A DNA stretch of 46,325 nt from SIG299 sp045593825 (GCA_045593825.1 JAZNXI010000196.1:1-46325); one strand, 5' to 3'. Counted from the stretch's first letter, positions 16,720-25,875 are shown. Translations and numbers: made by a program. The notes: generated by a model from the sequence alone, not told the origin.

Positions 16720-17328
16720 TTATTCTGCCTCCACATCCTGTCCTGCGGTCAGGTAAGAATCAATGATATTCCACACTTCTTCTTTTCCCTGCTTGGTTTC
16801 GGAAGAAAACGGAATCAGAATAGTTTCCTTCTTAAGACCAAGACCGGTACGCAGCATTTTCAGATGCTTTTGTACCTGGCTGCGGTTAATTTTGTCCATC
16901 TTTGTTGCAATAATCACCGGTTCGAAACCATTATACTCAATCCATTCATACATGTTTTTGTCGTTGGCGGAAGGCTCATGACGGATATCAATCAGCAAAA
17001 ATACCAGCTTTAACTGCTTGGACTTCTGCAGATAACGCTCAATCATTTTGCCCCACTTTGCTTTAATTTCCTGGGATACCTTTGCGTAACCGTAACCCGG
17101 TAAATCCACAAAATATAACGCATCTTCCACATTATAGAAGTTGATGGTTTGGGTTTTACCCGGCTGTGCGGATGTTCTCGCCAGGGATTTGCGGTTAATT
17201 AACGCATTTATCAGGGAAGATTTGCCCACATTGGACTTACCCGCAAATGCAAATTCCGGCAGGGTATTCTCCGGCAGGGTACTGGTAATGCCGCATACGG
17301 TTTCCAGGGATACATTATTTACGTTCAT
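16720..17328 (-). CDS. ysxC: Ribosome biogenesis GTPase YsxC/EngB
   Basis: A 202-residue essential GTPase involved in late assembly of the 50S subunit. All motifs are present: G1 GKSNVGKSS, the switch region ARTSAQPGKTQT, G3 DLPGYGYAKV and G4 TKMDK. Its ATG overlaps the lon stop by 4 bases and an AAGGAG site sits in the end of lon, the usual clostridial lon-ysxC order. The length is normal. Confidence 0.97.
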   Translation of the reverse strand: MNVNNVSLETVCGITSTLPENTLPEFAFAGKSNVGKSSLINALINRKSLARTSAQPGKTQTINFYNVEDALYFVDLPGYGYAKVSQEIKAKWGKMIERYLQKSKQLKLVFLLIDIRHEPSANDKNMYEWIEYNGFEPVIIATKMDKINRSQVQKHLKMLRTGLGLKKETILIPFSSETKQGKEEVWNIIDSYLTAGQDVEAE

Positions 17329-19673
17329 GTCAATTCTCCTTGTTTTGTCAGTGCCAGTTTTAGTACTTCTTCCATTTTTGCCACCGGTACAATTTCCATA
17401 CCGGCTGTGATTTCTTCAGAAATTTCATGAAGATCACGTTCGTTTTCCTGCGGAATTAAAACCAGCTTCATGCCGGCCTGTTTTGCCGCCAAAAGCTTTT
17501 CCTTTAATCCGCCGATTGGAAGCACCTTTCCTCTCAGGGAAATTTCGCCTGTCATAGCCACATCTGCTCTTACCGGGATACCGGTTACTGCGGAATAAAT
17601 GGCCGTTGCCATGGTAATACCGGCAGATGGTCCGTCCTTTGGTACGGCACCTTCCGGTACGTGAAGATGAAAATCATGCGTTTCAAAGAATTCTTCAGGC
17701 ACCTGCCGTTCTTCTACTACGGAACGCACAAAACTAAGGGCAATCTGCGCCGACTCTTTCATAACATCCCCAAGCTTACCGGTAAGAATCAGTGCACCCT
17801 TGCCCGGCATGCTGTTTACTTCAATTTGCAGTGTATCGCCGCCAACTTCCGTCCAGGCAAGACCACGGACAATACCAACTTCCGGACTTTCATTTTTCTT
17901 ATTCTGGCGGTATTTCTTCTTGCCGAGGTAATCGGCAACATTTTTCTTTGTCACTTTTATGGTTTCAAACTCTGCCCCGGTCTGACGTGCCTTTAACACT
18001 TCCATGGCAGTCTTACGGCACAGCTCACCAATTTTACGCTCTAAGTTACGCACACCTGCTTCTCTGGTGTAGCTGCTGATAACTTCACGAAGTCCATCGG
18101 CGGAAATCTGCAGGTCTTTCTTTGTGAGCCCATGCTTTTCCAACTGCTTTGAAATTAAATGATTCTTGGCAATATGGAACTTTTCGTTTTCGGTATAGCT
18201 GTGAACCTCGATAATTTCCATACGGTCTAAAAGCGGTTTTGGAATGGTCTGGGTAGAATTTGCGGTACAAATAAACAGTACCTCGGATAAATCCACCGGA
18301 ATTTCCACATAATGGTCGGCAAAATGCTTGTTCTGCTCCGGATCAAGCACTTCTAACAACGCAGAGCCTACGTCGCCCTTGAAATCACTGCTTACCTTAT
18401 CAATTTCGTCAAGCAGCATCAACGGATTTTTTACCTTTGCGGACTTTAATGCCTGAATTAAACGGCCCGGCATAGCACCCACATAGGTTCTTCTGTGGCC
18501 GCGGATTTCTGCTTCGTCTCTGACACCGCCAAGACATATGCGTACATACTCCTTCTTTAAAGCAGTTGCCACACTTCTGGCGATGGATGTTTTACCGGTT
18601 CCCGGAGGACCCACCAGGCAAATAATCGGCGCCTGGCCTTTTTCGTTTAAGGCGCGGACTGCCAGGAATTCCAGCACACGCTCCTTTACTTTTTCCAAGC
18701 CGTAATGGTCACGGTTTAAGATTTTTTCTGCTCTGGTAATATCTAAATTATCTTTGGTTGCATAGTCCCACGGAAGGGAAAGCAGCGTTTCTACATAGCC
18801 TCTTGCCACTGCACTTTCGGACTGGCTACCTATTACCGACTTATAGCGGTCGATTTCTTTTTTTATTTTCTGTTTTACTTCCTCGCTTGCCACGAGCTTT
18901 TCTGCTTTCGCGTAAAACTCCGGAATATCATCGCCGGTAGAACCGTCTCCCAGCTCGTCGCGGATTACCTTTAACTGCTCTCTCAGCACATAATCCTTCT
19001 GGTTTTTATCTACCTTTGCCTTTACTTTATTCTGTAAATCCTTTTTGATACGGAGAATTTCAATTTCATTGGCGATAATCACCATAATTGCTTCATAGCG
19101 CTCCACAATATGGGTTGCATCCAGAATCTTCTGCTTGGAGGTTACGGTCATCGGCACACTGACTGCCAGCTGGTTGATTAAGGTATCTACCGTATCGGCA
19201 CTCATCAGCTGCTTAACTACATCTTTACCGAACTTATCGTTTACGGAAACATAAACCTCCAGTAAATCCTTAAGGCCGCGAAGCATTGCCCGTTGCTCGA
19301 TTACGGTAAGGGCATCGGCATTTACTTCCTCCGGAAGGGTTACCAGGCCCATCAAATGGGGTTCTGTGGCTATCAATTCTTCCAGTAAACCTCTGCGGAT
19401 ACCGGTAGCCAGTACTCTGATTTGGTTGCCCGGTAATTTAATCATCTGCTTTACCGCGGAAACCGTACCCATCGGATATAAATCCACCTGCTCCGGATTG
19501 TCCACAGCAGTATTTTTCTGGGTTACCACCAAAACTTCCCGGCCTTCCCGCAGTGCCGTATTGATGGCGCTGATGCTGGACTCTTTTTGTATGTCAAAGT
19601 GAATCAACATGCCCGGAAGCATTGTAATACCTTTTAAAGCCACCACCGGCATAATCTGTTTTTCTTCACTCAT
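17325..19673 (-). CDS. lon: ATP-dependent protease Lon
   Basis: A 782-residue cytoplasmic AAA+ protease that degrades misfolded and regulatory proteins. Residues 1-200 are the N-terminal substrate domain, about 300-520 the ATPase with Walker A GPPGTGKTS and Walker B LMLLDEIDKV, and 580-780 the protease with the catalytic Ser in KDGPSAGITMA and the Lys about 43 residues later in GLKEKLLAAKQAG. It is a standard LonA. The gene follows a terminator behind clpX, so it also needs its own promoter in the 88-base gap, though none is convincing there. It is translationally coupled to ysxC. Confidence 0.97.
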   Translation of the reverse strand: MSEEKQIMPVVALKGITMLPGMLIHFDIQKESSISAINTALREGREVLVVTQKNTAVDNPEQVDLYPMGTVSAVKQMIKLPGNQIRVLATGIRRGLLEELIATEPHLMGLVTLPEEVNADALTVIEQRAMLRGLKDLLEVYVSVNDKFGKDVVKQLMSADTVDTLINQLAVSVPMTVTSKQKILDATHIVERYEAIMVIIANEIEILRIKKDLQNKVKAKVDKNQKDYVLREQLKVIRDELGDGSTGDDIPEFYAKAEKLVASEEVKQKIKKEIDRYKSVIGSQSESAVARGYVETLLSLPWDYATKDNLDITRAEKILNRDHYGLEKVKERVLEFLAVRALNEKGQAPIICLVGPPGTGKTSIARSVATALKKEYVRICLGGVRDEAEIRGHRRTYVGAMPGRLIQALKSAKVKNPLMLLDEIDKVSSDFKGDVGSALLEVLDPEQNKHFADHYVEIPVDLSEVLFICTANSTQTIPKPLLDRMEIIEVHSYTENEKFHIAKNHLISKQLEKHGLTKKDLQISADGLREVISSYTREAGVRNLERKIGELCRKTAMEVLKARQTGAEFETIKVTKKNVADYLGKKKYRQNKKNESPEVGIVRGLAWTEVGGDTLQIEVNSMPGKGALILTGKLGDVMKESAQIALSFVRSVVEERQVPEEFFETHDFHLHVPEGAVPKDGPSAGITMATAIYSAVTGIPVRADVAMTGEISLRGKVLPIGGLKEKLLAAKQAGMKLVLIPQENERDLHEISEEITAGMEIVPVAKMEEVLKLALTKQGELT

Positions 19674-19705
19674 TGTTCTCTTCCTCTCTGTTTGACAATG
19701 TAAAA

Positions 19706-19741
19706 ACAGGCTGACGCGCTATTTTCATCCGGTCAGCCTGT
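19706..19741 (-). terminator. Intrinsic terminator after clpX
   Basis: A perfect 10-bp stem ACAGGCTGAC/GTCAGCCTGT with a 16-base loop, followed on the minus strand by TTTTACATT. It lies 20 bases after the clpX stop and 33 bases before the lon start. Confidence 0.8.
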
Positions 19742-19761
19742 ATCATACAATTTTTACTGCT

Positions 19762-21015
19762 CTATCTGACAAGCAGGCTTGGCTGCTCTGTGCCTTCCGC
19801 CGATTCCTTGGTGACAATGCACTTTAAAATGGATTCATCGGACGGCATTTCGTACATGGTTTCCAGTAAAGTCTTTTCCATAATGGAACGAAGACCTCTT
19901 GCACCTGTTTTGTAATCCAGGGCACGCTTTGCAAACACACGTAACGCTTCTTCCTCAAATTCCAGTTCTACACCGTCTAAAGCAAATAGCTTCTGATACT
20001 GCTTGGTGAGGGCATTCTTAGGGTCGCGGAGAATGCTGATTAATGCTTCTTCGTCTAACATATCCAAAGCTACATGCACCGGTACACGGCCGATAAACTC
20101 AGGAATTAAGCCAAACTTTACTAAATCCTGCGGCATTACCTGGCGGAACCGTTCACCAATGTTTTTATCATCCTTCTCATAAAGAGTAGCGGAGAAGCCC
20201 ATGGACTTTTCGCCCACACGGTTTTCTACGATTTTTTCAAGACCGTCAAATGCACCGCCGCAAATAAAAAGAATATTGGTGGTATCAATCTGGATGAACT
20301 CCTGCTGCGGATGCTTTCTGCCGCCCTGCGGTGGCACGGAAGCGATGGTTCCTTCCAGAATCTTTAATAACGCCTGCTGTACACCTTCACCGGATACGTC
20401 TCTGGTGATGGATACATTTTCAGACTTTTTCGTGATTTTATCAATTTCATCAATGTAGATAATACCGAACTCGGCACGCTCAATATTAAACTCTGCCGCC
20501 TGGATAATCTTTAACAGGATATTTTCTACATCTTCACCTACATAACCGGCTTCGGTTAAGGTGGTGGCGTCAGCAATGGCAAAAGGAACATTTAAAAGCT
20601 TTGCCAGAGTCTGTGCCAAATAGGTTTTACCGGAACCGGTTGGACCCATCATTAAAATATTACTCTTTTGCAGTTCCACTTCCGATTCTTCTGCGGACAA
20701 TACTCTCTTGTAGTGGTTGTAAACAGCCACAGAAAGCACCTTTTTTGCCTCTTCCTGGCCAACGACATACTGATCAAGGAATTCTTTAATTTCCTTTGGT
20801 TTTAACAGATTGATACCCTGCATTTCTGCATAGGCTGCAGGAGAAGCATCTGCTTCTACATCCACATCTTCTTCATCCATAATTTCTGCACAAAGATCAA
20901 TACAAGCATCACAAATAAAAGCATTATTCATGCCTGCCAACATTCTGTGTACCTGGTCCTGACGCTTTCCGCAGAAGGAACAACAAACCATGTTTTTGTC
21001 ATCTGATTTTGCCAC
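19762..21015 (-). CDS. clpX: ATP-dependent Clp protease ATP-binding subunit ClpX
   Basis: A 417-residue unfoldase that feeds tagged proteins into ClpP. The zinc-binding domain has CSFCGK and CDACIDLC near residues 12-41; Walker A is GPTGSGKTYLAQTLAK and Walker B IIYIDEIDKI. The pore loop GYVGEDVE and the ClpP-binding IGF-type loop (here the EKSMGFSA region) are present. The start codon is GTG, not ATG, with GGAGG 8 bases upstream, so initiation may be slightly damped. It follows clpP by 27 bases. Confidence 0.97.
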   Translation of the reverse strand: MAKSDDKNMVCCSFCGKRQDQVHRMLAGMNNAFICDACIDLCAEIMDEEDVDVEADASPAAYAEMQGINLLKPKEIKEFLDQYVVGQEEAKKVLSVAVYNHYKRVLSAEESEVELQKSNILMMGPTGSGKTYLAQTLAKLLNVPFAIADATTLTEAGYVGEDVENILLKIIQAAEFNIERAEFGIIYIDEIDKITKKSENVSITRDVSGEGVQQALLKILEGTIASVPPQGGRKHPQQEFIQIDTTNILFICGGAFDGLEKIVENRVGEKSMGFSATLYEKDDKNIGERFRQVMPQDLVKFGLIPEFIGRVPVHVALDMLDEEALISILRDPKNALTKQYQKLFALDGVELEFEEEALRVFAKRALDYKTGARGLRSIMEKTLLETMYEMPSDESILKCIVTKESAEGTEQPSLLVR

Positions 21016-21042
21016 TTAAGTTACCTCCGTCGATTCCTGTGC

Positions 21043-21627
21043 TTACGCTCTTTCTTTTACAATAACGTCTACCAAACCGTACTCCAGTGCCTGTTCTGCG
21101 GTCATGTAGTTGTCACGCTCGGTATCTGCCTCAATAACTTCTACCGGCTTGCCTGTATTAGCTGCAAGAATCTCGTTTAATTTCTTTCTTGTTCTTAAAA
21201 TATTTTCTGCGGCAATGCGGATTTCAGTTGCCTGACCTCTTGCACCGCCCAGAGGCTGGTGAATCATAACTTCGGAATTCGGAAGAATCATTCTCTTGCC
21301 CTTGGTACCGCCTGCAAGTAAGAATGCACCCATGCTGGCTGCCATACCGATACAGATAGTGGATACATCACACTTAATGAACTGCATGGTGTCGTAAATT
21401 GCCATACCTGCAGTAACACTGCCGCCTGGGCTGTTGATGTAAAGGTGAATGTCCTTCTTTGGGTCTTCTGCCTCGAGGAACAGAAGCTGCGCTACTACAA
21501 GGCTTGCGGTAGTGTCGTTTACTTCGTCTCCGAGGAAGATAATTCTGTCTTTTAATAATCTGGAGTAAATGTCATAGGAACGTTCGCCTTTGCTGGTCTG
21601 TTCCACAACGTAAGGTACAAAACTCAT
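21043..21627 (-). CDS. clpP: ATP-dependent Clp protease proteolytic subunit
   Basis: A 194-residue serine protease that forms the 14-subunit chamber. The catalytic triad is visible: Ser in GMAASMGAFLL, His in MIHQPLGGARG and Asp in the TERDNYMTA region. I start it at 21627 (MSFVPYVVEQ) because GGAGG lies 7 bases upstream; an open frame extends to 21681, but it would run through a hairpin in the intergenic region and is not typical. It sits between tig and clpX in the common order. The gene is normal in length and shows nothing odd. Confidence 0.97.
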   Translation of the reverse strand: MSFVPYVVEQTSKGERSYDIYSRLLKDRIIFLGDEVNDTTASLVVAQLLFLEAEDPKKDIHLYINSPGGSVTAGMAIYDTMQFIKCDVSTICIGMAASMGAFLLAGGTKGKRMILPNSEVMIHQPLGGARGQATEIRIAAENILRTRKKLNEILAANTGKPVEVIEADTERDNYMTAEQALEYGLVDVIVKERA

Positions 21628-21668
21628 GTCTAATCCTCCAATCTTAACATATCGTATATAACGCAAAA

Positions 21669-21691
21669 TGCCCGCCCGCAAAATGCGGGCA
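21669..21691 (-). terminator. Weak terminator or attenuator between tig and clpP
   Basis: Stem TGCCCGC/GCGGGCA with a 9-base loop; an inner alternative CCCGC/GCGGG has a 5-base loop. On the minus strand only GCATTTTGCG follows, so the T run is short. It probably allows partial read-through from tig into clpP rather than full termination. Confidence 0.5.
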
Positions 21692-21716
21692 GGATTTTAT
21701 TTGCAAAGCTTTTTAA

Positions 21717-23003
21717 TTACTTTTCAACTGCTGCATTTACAACAAGCTCAAGAGCCTTCTGTACTGCAACATCTTCAGCCATAGCCTTCTTTTCGTCTTC
21801 GCCGATAAGTCCCATTAACTTATCAACTTCCATCTGATACATTTCAGCCATGTTGGAGATTTCCTTGTTTACTTCTTCTTCGGAAGCGGTAAGACCTTCT
21901 GCCTTAACAACAGCCTCTAATACGAGTCTGCTCTGGATTCTCTTAAGAGCCTGTGGCTTTAAGTTTTCCATGAAGGTGTTAGCGTTCATGCCTGTGAACT
22001 GGAAGTACTGCTCGATGGAAAGACCCTGTGCCTGGATTCTCTGAGCGAAATCTTCCGCCATCTGAGCAACAGTGTTCTGAATCATTGGTTCAGGAATGTC
22101 CATCTTAGCGCCTTCGATAATTGCATCTACAACTGCTTCTTCCTTAACTGCCTTGGCATCCTTTTCCTTTCTTTCAAGGAGTGTTGCCTTTAAGTCGTTC
22201 TTGTATTCATCTAAGGTATCGAATTCGGAAACGTCCTGTGCGAAATCGTCGTCTAATTCAGGAAGCTCCTTTACCTTAATACCGTTTACCTTAACCTTGA
22301 ACATTGCCGGCTTGCCTGCAAGCTCTGCTGCATGGTACTCGGTTGGGAAGGTTACGTTAACTTCTACTTCATCACCGATGTTCTTGCCGATTAACTGGTC
22401 TTCGAAGGTGTCGATGAAGGAGTGGGAACCGATTGCAAGGTCATAGCCCTCATCCTTACCGCCTGCGAAAGGAACGCCGTCGCAGAAGCCTTCGTAGTCG
22501 ATGTTAGCTAAGTCGCCGTCTGCAATTGCTCTGTCGTCTACGGTAATCATTCTGGAGTTCTGCTCACGAACTCTGTTTAATTCTGCTTCAACTTCAGCTT
22601 CTGTTACTTCTACAGGAGCCTTGTCTACTTCTACGCCCTTGTACTGGCCAAGCTCTACTTCAGGCTTAACTGCAACTTCTGCTGTGAAGATGAAGTCCTT
22701 GCCCTTTTCAATCTGAACGATGTCGATTTCAGGTCTGGAAACGATGTCAAGACCGCTTTCCTTTGCTGCTTCTGCATATGCATCAGGAATTAACTCATTT
22801 GCAGCATCTTCATAAAATACTGCTGCACCATACATCTTTTCAATAACGCTTCTTGGAGCCTTACCCTTACGGAAGCCCTGTACGTTGATACTGTTCTTGT
22901 TCTTCTGATAAGCCTTTTCACATGCCTTTTCGAATTCTGCTGCGCTTACTTCGATGGTAAGCTTTGCCATGTTCTTTTCTAAGTTTTCTACTTTACAGCT
23001 CAT
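21717..23003 (-). CDS. tig: Trigger factor
   Basis: A 428-residue ribosome-bound chaperone and prolyl isomerase. The ribosome-binding signature GFRKGKAPRSVIEKMYG is at about residues 43-59. A FKBP-type isomerase domain spans about 150-240 and a helical cradle domain completes the C-terminus. The AAGGAGG site is 8-10 bases before the ATG. It precedes clpP and clpX, linking folding at the ribosome with quality control. Codon use is strongly biased (frequent GCA, GAA, AAG), as expected for a highly expressed gene. Confidence 0.97.
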   Translation of the reverse strand: MSCKVENLEKNMAKLTIEVSAAEFEKACEKAYQKNKNSINVQGFRKGKAPRSVIEKMYGAAVFYEDAANELIPDAYAEAAKESGLDIVSRPEIDIVQIEKGKDFIFTAEVAVKPEVELGQYKGVEVDKAPVEVTEAEVEAELNRVREQNSRMITVDDRAIADGDLANIDYEGFCDGVPFAGGKDEGYDLAIGSHSFIDTFEDQLIGKNIGDEVEVNVTFPTEYHAAELAGKPAMFKVKVNGIKVKELPELDDDFAQDVSEFDTLDEYKNDLKATLLERKEKDAKAVKEEAVVDAIIEGAKMDIPEPMIQNTVAQMAEDFAQRIQAQGLSIEQYFQFTGMNANTFMENLKPQALKRIQSRLVLEAVVKAEGLTASEEEVNKEISNMAEMYQMEVDKLMGLIGEDEKKAMAEDVAVQKALELVVNAAVEK

Positions 23004-23070
23004 TAAAATATTTCCTCCTTAAACCTCTGACAGGCATTACTTTTTTGCACACCTATCCACAATAGCCTAT

Positions 23071-23076
23071 AGTATA
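23071..23076 (-). promoter_or_regulatory. Extended -10 promoter of tig
   Basis: Minus strand TGCTATACT: a TATACT -10 with an upstream TG. No convincing -35 lies at the usual spacing, and no strong terminator is seen after glmM, so tig may also be reached by read-through. Confidence 0.45.
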
Positions 23077-23126
23077 GCATATCTTATTTTAAATTTCCAG
23101 TACTTTTTTATTTTGTTAAGTTCAGG

Positions 23127-24467
23127 CTACTTCTGTACAAATTTTTGGAGGACTGCAACGATGTCATCCACCACTTCGTTACAAAGTTCCATGGTACCTG
23201 CTTCTGCCATTACACGGATAACCGGTTCTGTGCCGCTTTCACGAAGAAGGATTCTGCCGTCGCCGTTAAGCTTTGCTTCACCGGCCTTCACTGCTGCCTG
23301 AACCTCTGCGTCTTCTCTTGCTTCTTTTTTATCACGGACACGAACGTTCTTTAATACCTGTGGGTAAATCTTCATATCCTTTAACAGTTCGGAAAGAGGC
23401 TGCTTCTTTTCTAACATAACTTCCATAATCTTTAAGGAAGTTAAAATACCGTCACCGGTCATGGCATGCTTGCTGAAAATGATGTGACCGGAATTTTCAC
23501 CACCTAAGGAGTGGTTGTTCTTCTGCATGTTTTCGAATACGTATTTATCGCCAACCGCAGTCTGCTCGTAAGCAATATCATTTGCTTCCAGCGCCTTGTA
23601 TAAGCCCATGTTGGACATTACGGTGGTAACCACGGTGTTGTTGTTTAACTCACCGCGTTCCTTCATATATAAACCGCACAGGTACATAATCTGGTCGCCG
23701 TCTACCAGGTTACCCTTTTCATCTACAGCAAGACAACGGTCTGCGTCGCCGTCGTAGGCAAAGCCTACTGCCAGACCATTATCCACAACAAACTTCTGCA
23801 GATGCTCGATGTGGGTGGAACCGCAGTCGGTATTGATATTGAAACCGTTTGGTTCATTGCTCATAACATAAGTTTTAGCGCCGAGGGCATCAAACACACC
23901 CTTTGCAACAGTTGTTGCGGAACCGTTTGCCAGGTCAAGACCCACCTTAGTGTCCTTAAAAGAACGGGTTGCAATGGAAATGAGATGGCCGATGTAGCGG
24001 TGTCTGCCCATAGCATAGTCTACGGTACGACCGATGTTTTCCTTTTTAGCAAAAGGAATTTCGCCGATTTCGCCATCGATATATGCTTCTACTTTATCTT
24101 CAACTTCTGCCTCGATTTTGTAGCCGTAGCTGTTGATAATTTTGATACCGTTATCATAGAAAGGATTGTGGCTGGCAGTAATCATGATACCGCAGTCGAA
24201 ATCCTCGCTCTTTACTACATAAGATACACTTGGAGTTGTGGTTACATGAAGCAGATATGCGTCTGCACCACTGGCGGTTAAACCTGCAACCAGTGCGTAT
24301 TCAAACATATAGCTGGAACGGCGGGTATCTTTACCGATAACCACCTTTGCCTTGTGGTCCTGTCCGTAATACCAGCCAAGATAACGTCCTACCTTATATG
24401 CATGTTCTACTGTTAAATTTTCGTTTGCTTCTCCGCGGAAGCCGTCTGTTCCAAAATACTTACCCAT
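23127..24467 (-). CDS. glmM: Phosphoglucosamine mutase
   Basis: A 446-residue enzyme converting glucosamine 6-phosphate to glucosamine 1-phosphate for peptidoglycan precursors. The phosphoserine loop is MITASHNPFYDNG, the metal-binding loop DGDADRCLAVD, and the phosphate-binding loop RESGTEPVIRVM near the C-terminus. The start MGKYFGTDGFRG is typical. It follows a cyclase gene by 26 bases, with an AAGGAG site in the gap, so the two may be co-transcribed. Annotation as GlmM over phosphomannomutase rests on the conserved FGTDGFRG start and ASHNP spacing. Confidence 0.95.
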   Translation of the reverse strand: MGKYFGTDGFRGEANENLTVEHAYKVGRYLGWYYGQDHKAKVVIGKDTRRSSYMFEYALVAGLTASGADAYLLHVTTTPSVSYVVKSEDFDCGIMITASHNPFYDNGIKIINSYGYKIEAEVEDKVEAYIDGEIGEIPFAKKENIGRTVDYAMGRHRYIGHLISIATRSFKDTKVGLDLANGSATTVAKGVFDALGAKTYVMSNEPNGFNINTDCGSTHIEHLQKFVVDNGLAVGFAYDGDADRCLAVDEKGNLVDGDQIMYLCGLYMKERGELNNNTVVTTVMSNMGLYKALEANDIAYEQTAVGDKYVFENMQKNNHSLGGENSGHIIFSKHAMTGDGILTSLKIMEVMLEKKQPLSELLKDMKIYPQVLKNVRVRDKKEAREDAEVQAAVKAGEAKLNGDGRILLRESGTEPVIRVMAEAGTMELCNEVVDDIVAVLQKFVQK

Positions 24468-24493
24468 TTTGATTCTCCTTATTTTCTATATTA

Positions 24494-25585
24494 CTAACCG
24501 ATTCTTGACCGGCGTTCTCTCAAATCATAAGAACTTCTGATGCAGTTTCTTCCTTCCTGCTTTGCCCTAAACAGTGCTCTGTCTGCCCTGCCGTATAAGC
24601 CCTGCAGGGAAATATCCTCTGTTGCGTAGCGGATGTCGTATCCTACACTGACCGTGATAACTCCGCCGTTTGCATTTCCTCTGGTAATCTGCATGGCTTC
24701 CACATTGCTTCTGATTCGTTCTGCCAAGGCGTTAATTTCCTGTACCTGTCTTCCACGGACAAATACGAAGAATTCTTCTCCGCCGATGCGGGATGCAATG
24801 CCGTAGCCCCGGACGGTGTCTTCGATGGAGTGTGCCACCTTTTGGATGCACACGTCACCCTGTACATGGCCAAACCTATCATTATAAGATTTAAAGAAAT
24901 CGATATCAATAACAAAAGCCGCCACTGTTTCCTGACGGTTTGCACCGGACTTCCATGCTGCTTCTACCCTGCGTTCCAAACCGCGACGGTTTACAAGACC
25001 GGTTAACGGGTCATGCTCCGCCTCCTGCATTTCCCTGCGGAGCTTTCTTTCTTCTGCCAGGAAATTCTTCTTTGTATTGTAAAAGTCTCTGGATAAAGCA
25101 AATGCAAATAAATGAATTGCTGCCAAAAGCAGGAACTGTCCCATTGGAATTTCCGTTGTACCGCTTTTAACAACCAGCGCCAAATAGCAGACCAGCTCGC
25201 CAAGAGCCATAATTATGTAACGGTCTAAGGAAAACTGCACCATATAGGCTGCCAATACAACTACCATATAGTAAAACAGGATATTTTCCTGGGCAATATA
25301 AACGAAGAATAAATGAAATGCCATCAGATAAATCCAAGTAACCGGCTCATAATACTGCTTCATTTTATTCCTTGCCACCTGATGCAGTAAATACGCAAAA
25401 GCCACCGAGCCAACGGAGAAGAACGCCACCGGAATTAAAAGCGGTGCAGCAAAATCCGGCTCTGCCACAGAAACCACCAAAAGCACAGGAAAAACAGCAA
25501 TAGAAAGAAGCGCTGTAAATAAGCAGCGTTTTACATTGGTTAAACCAAATACCATATTTAGTTTTTCCTTGCGCATTCTACTCAT
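24494..25585 (-). CDS. Membrane-anchored diguanylate cyclase (GGDEF)
   Basis: About 363 residues. Five or six membrane segments span the first 165 residues with very short loops, like a 5TMR-type sensor. The GGDEF domain follows from about 190, with the active-site motif GGEEF (RIGGEEFFVFVRG), the Mg site DIDFFKSYND, and the signature RADRALFRAKQEGRN. It should make c-di-GMP from two GTP. The inhibitory I-site RxxD is absent: the position reads RGYG. The start is not certain; the promoter places the transcript start near 25618, so ATGs at 25597, 25585, 25576 and 25555 remain. I prefer 25585, which has GGGGT 6 bases upstream. Confidence 0.85.
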   Translation of the reverse strand: MSRMRKEKLNMVFGLTNVKRCLFTALLSIAVFPVLLVVSVAEPDFAAPLLIPVAFFSVGSVAFAYLLHQVARNKMKQYYEPVTWIYLMAFHLFFVYIAQENILFYYMVVVLAAYMVQFSLDRYIIMALGELVCYLALVVKSGTTEIPMGQFLLLAAIHLFAFALSRDFYNTKKNFLAEERKLRREMQEAEHDPLTGLVNRRGLERRVEAAWKSGANRQETVAAFVIDIDFFKSYNDRFGHVQGDVCIQKVAHSIEDTVRGYGIASRIGGEEFFVFVRGRQVQEINALAERIRSNVEAMQITRGNANGGVITVSVGYDIRYATEDISLQGLYGRADRALFRAKQEGRNCIRSSYDLRERRSRIG

Positions 25586-25624
25586 ATAGTACCCCATCGG
25601 AAATTTTAGTTCATTATTATAAAA

Positions 25625-25653
25625 ATCATAACACAATTTAACTTTTTATACAA
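25625..25653 (-). promoter_or_regulatory. Sigma-A promoter of the cyclase gene
   Basis: Minus strand TTGTAT (25648-25653), exactly 17 bp, and TATGAT (25625-25630). It excludes the open frame start at 25636 as a translation start. The DnaA-box cluster at 25702-25773 lies 50-120 bp upstream. Confidence 0.7.
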
Positions 25654-25701
25654 GTAGTTTTTACAAAGACGCCTAAAGAGGTCGTTCTACTAATGTCGCA
25701 C

Positions 25702-25773
25702 TTATGCACATATTATTCAAGTTATCCACATATATTTCTGTATAACTGTTAAAAACGAGAGAAGTTATCCACA
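25702..25773 (+). promoter_or_regulatory. Cluster of DnaA boxes
   Basis: Two perfect DnaA boxes TTATCCACA at 25722-25730 and 25765-25773 and one near-match TTATGCACA at 25702-25710, all in the same orientation within 72 bases. This lies in a 650-base gene-free stretch and just before the 32-bp hairpin array. The consensus TTATCCACA is established for DnaA. The cluster could titrate DnaA, control the cyclase promoter, or be the relic of an origin. No replication gene is nearby. Confidence 0.5.
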
Positions 25774-25779
25774 TGGTGC

Positions 25780-25875
25780 GCCGGGGGTGTGAGGTGCCTG
25801 CGTATGGCCTCGCCGGGGTGTGAATTAGTCCGCGTATGGACTCGCCGGGGTATAAATTAGTCCGCGTATGGACTC
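25780..25875 (+). repeat. Tandem array of three 32-bp hairpin units
   Basis: Three units of exactly 32 bp (25780, 25812, 25844) begin with GCCGGGG and are followed at 25876 by a fourth copy of the core only. Each unit ends with a hairpin: AGTCC-GCGTAT-GGACT in units 2 and 3. Unit 1 has the changed right arm GGCCTC and a left arm that still pairs with it (GAGG..CC around a 2-base bulge), while the loop GCGTAT stays identical. Paired changes suggest selection on a structure. A period of 32 excludes coding repeats. Confidence 0.85.
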
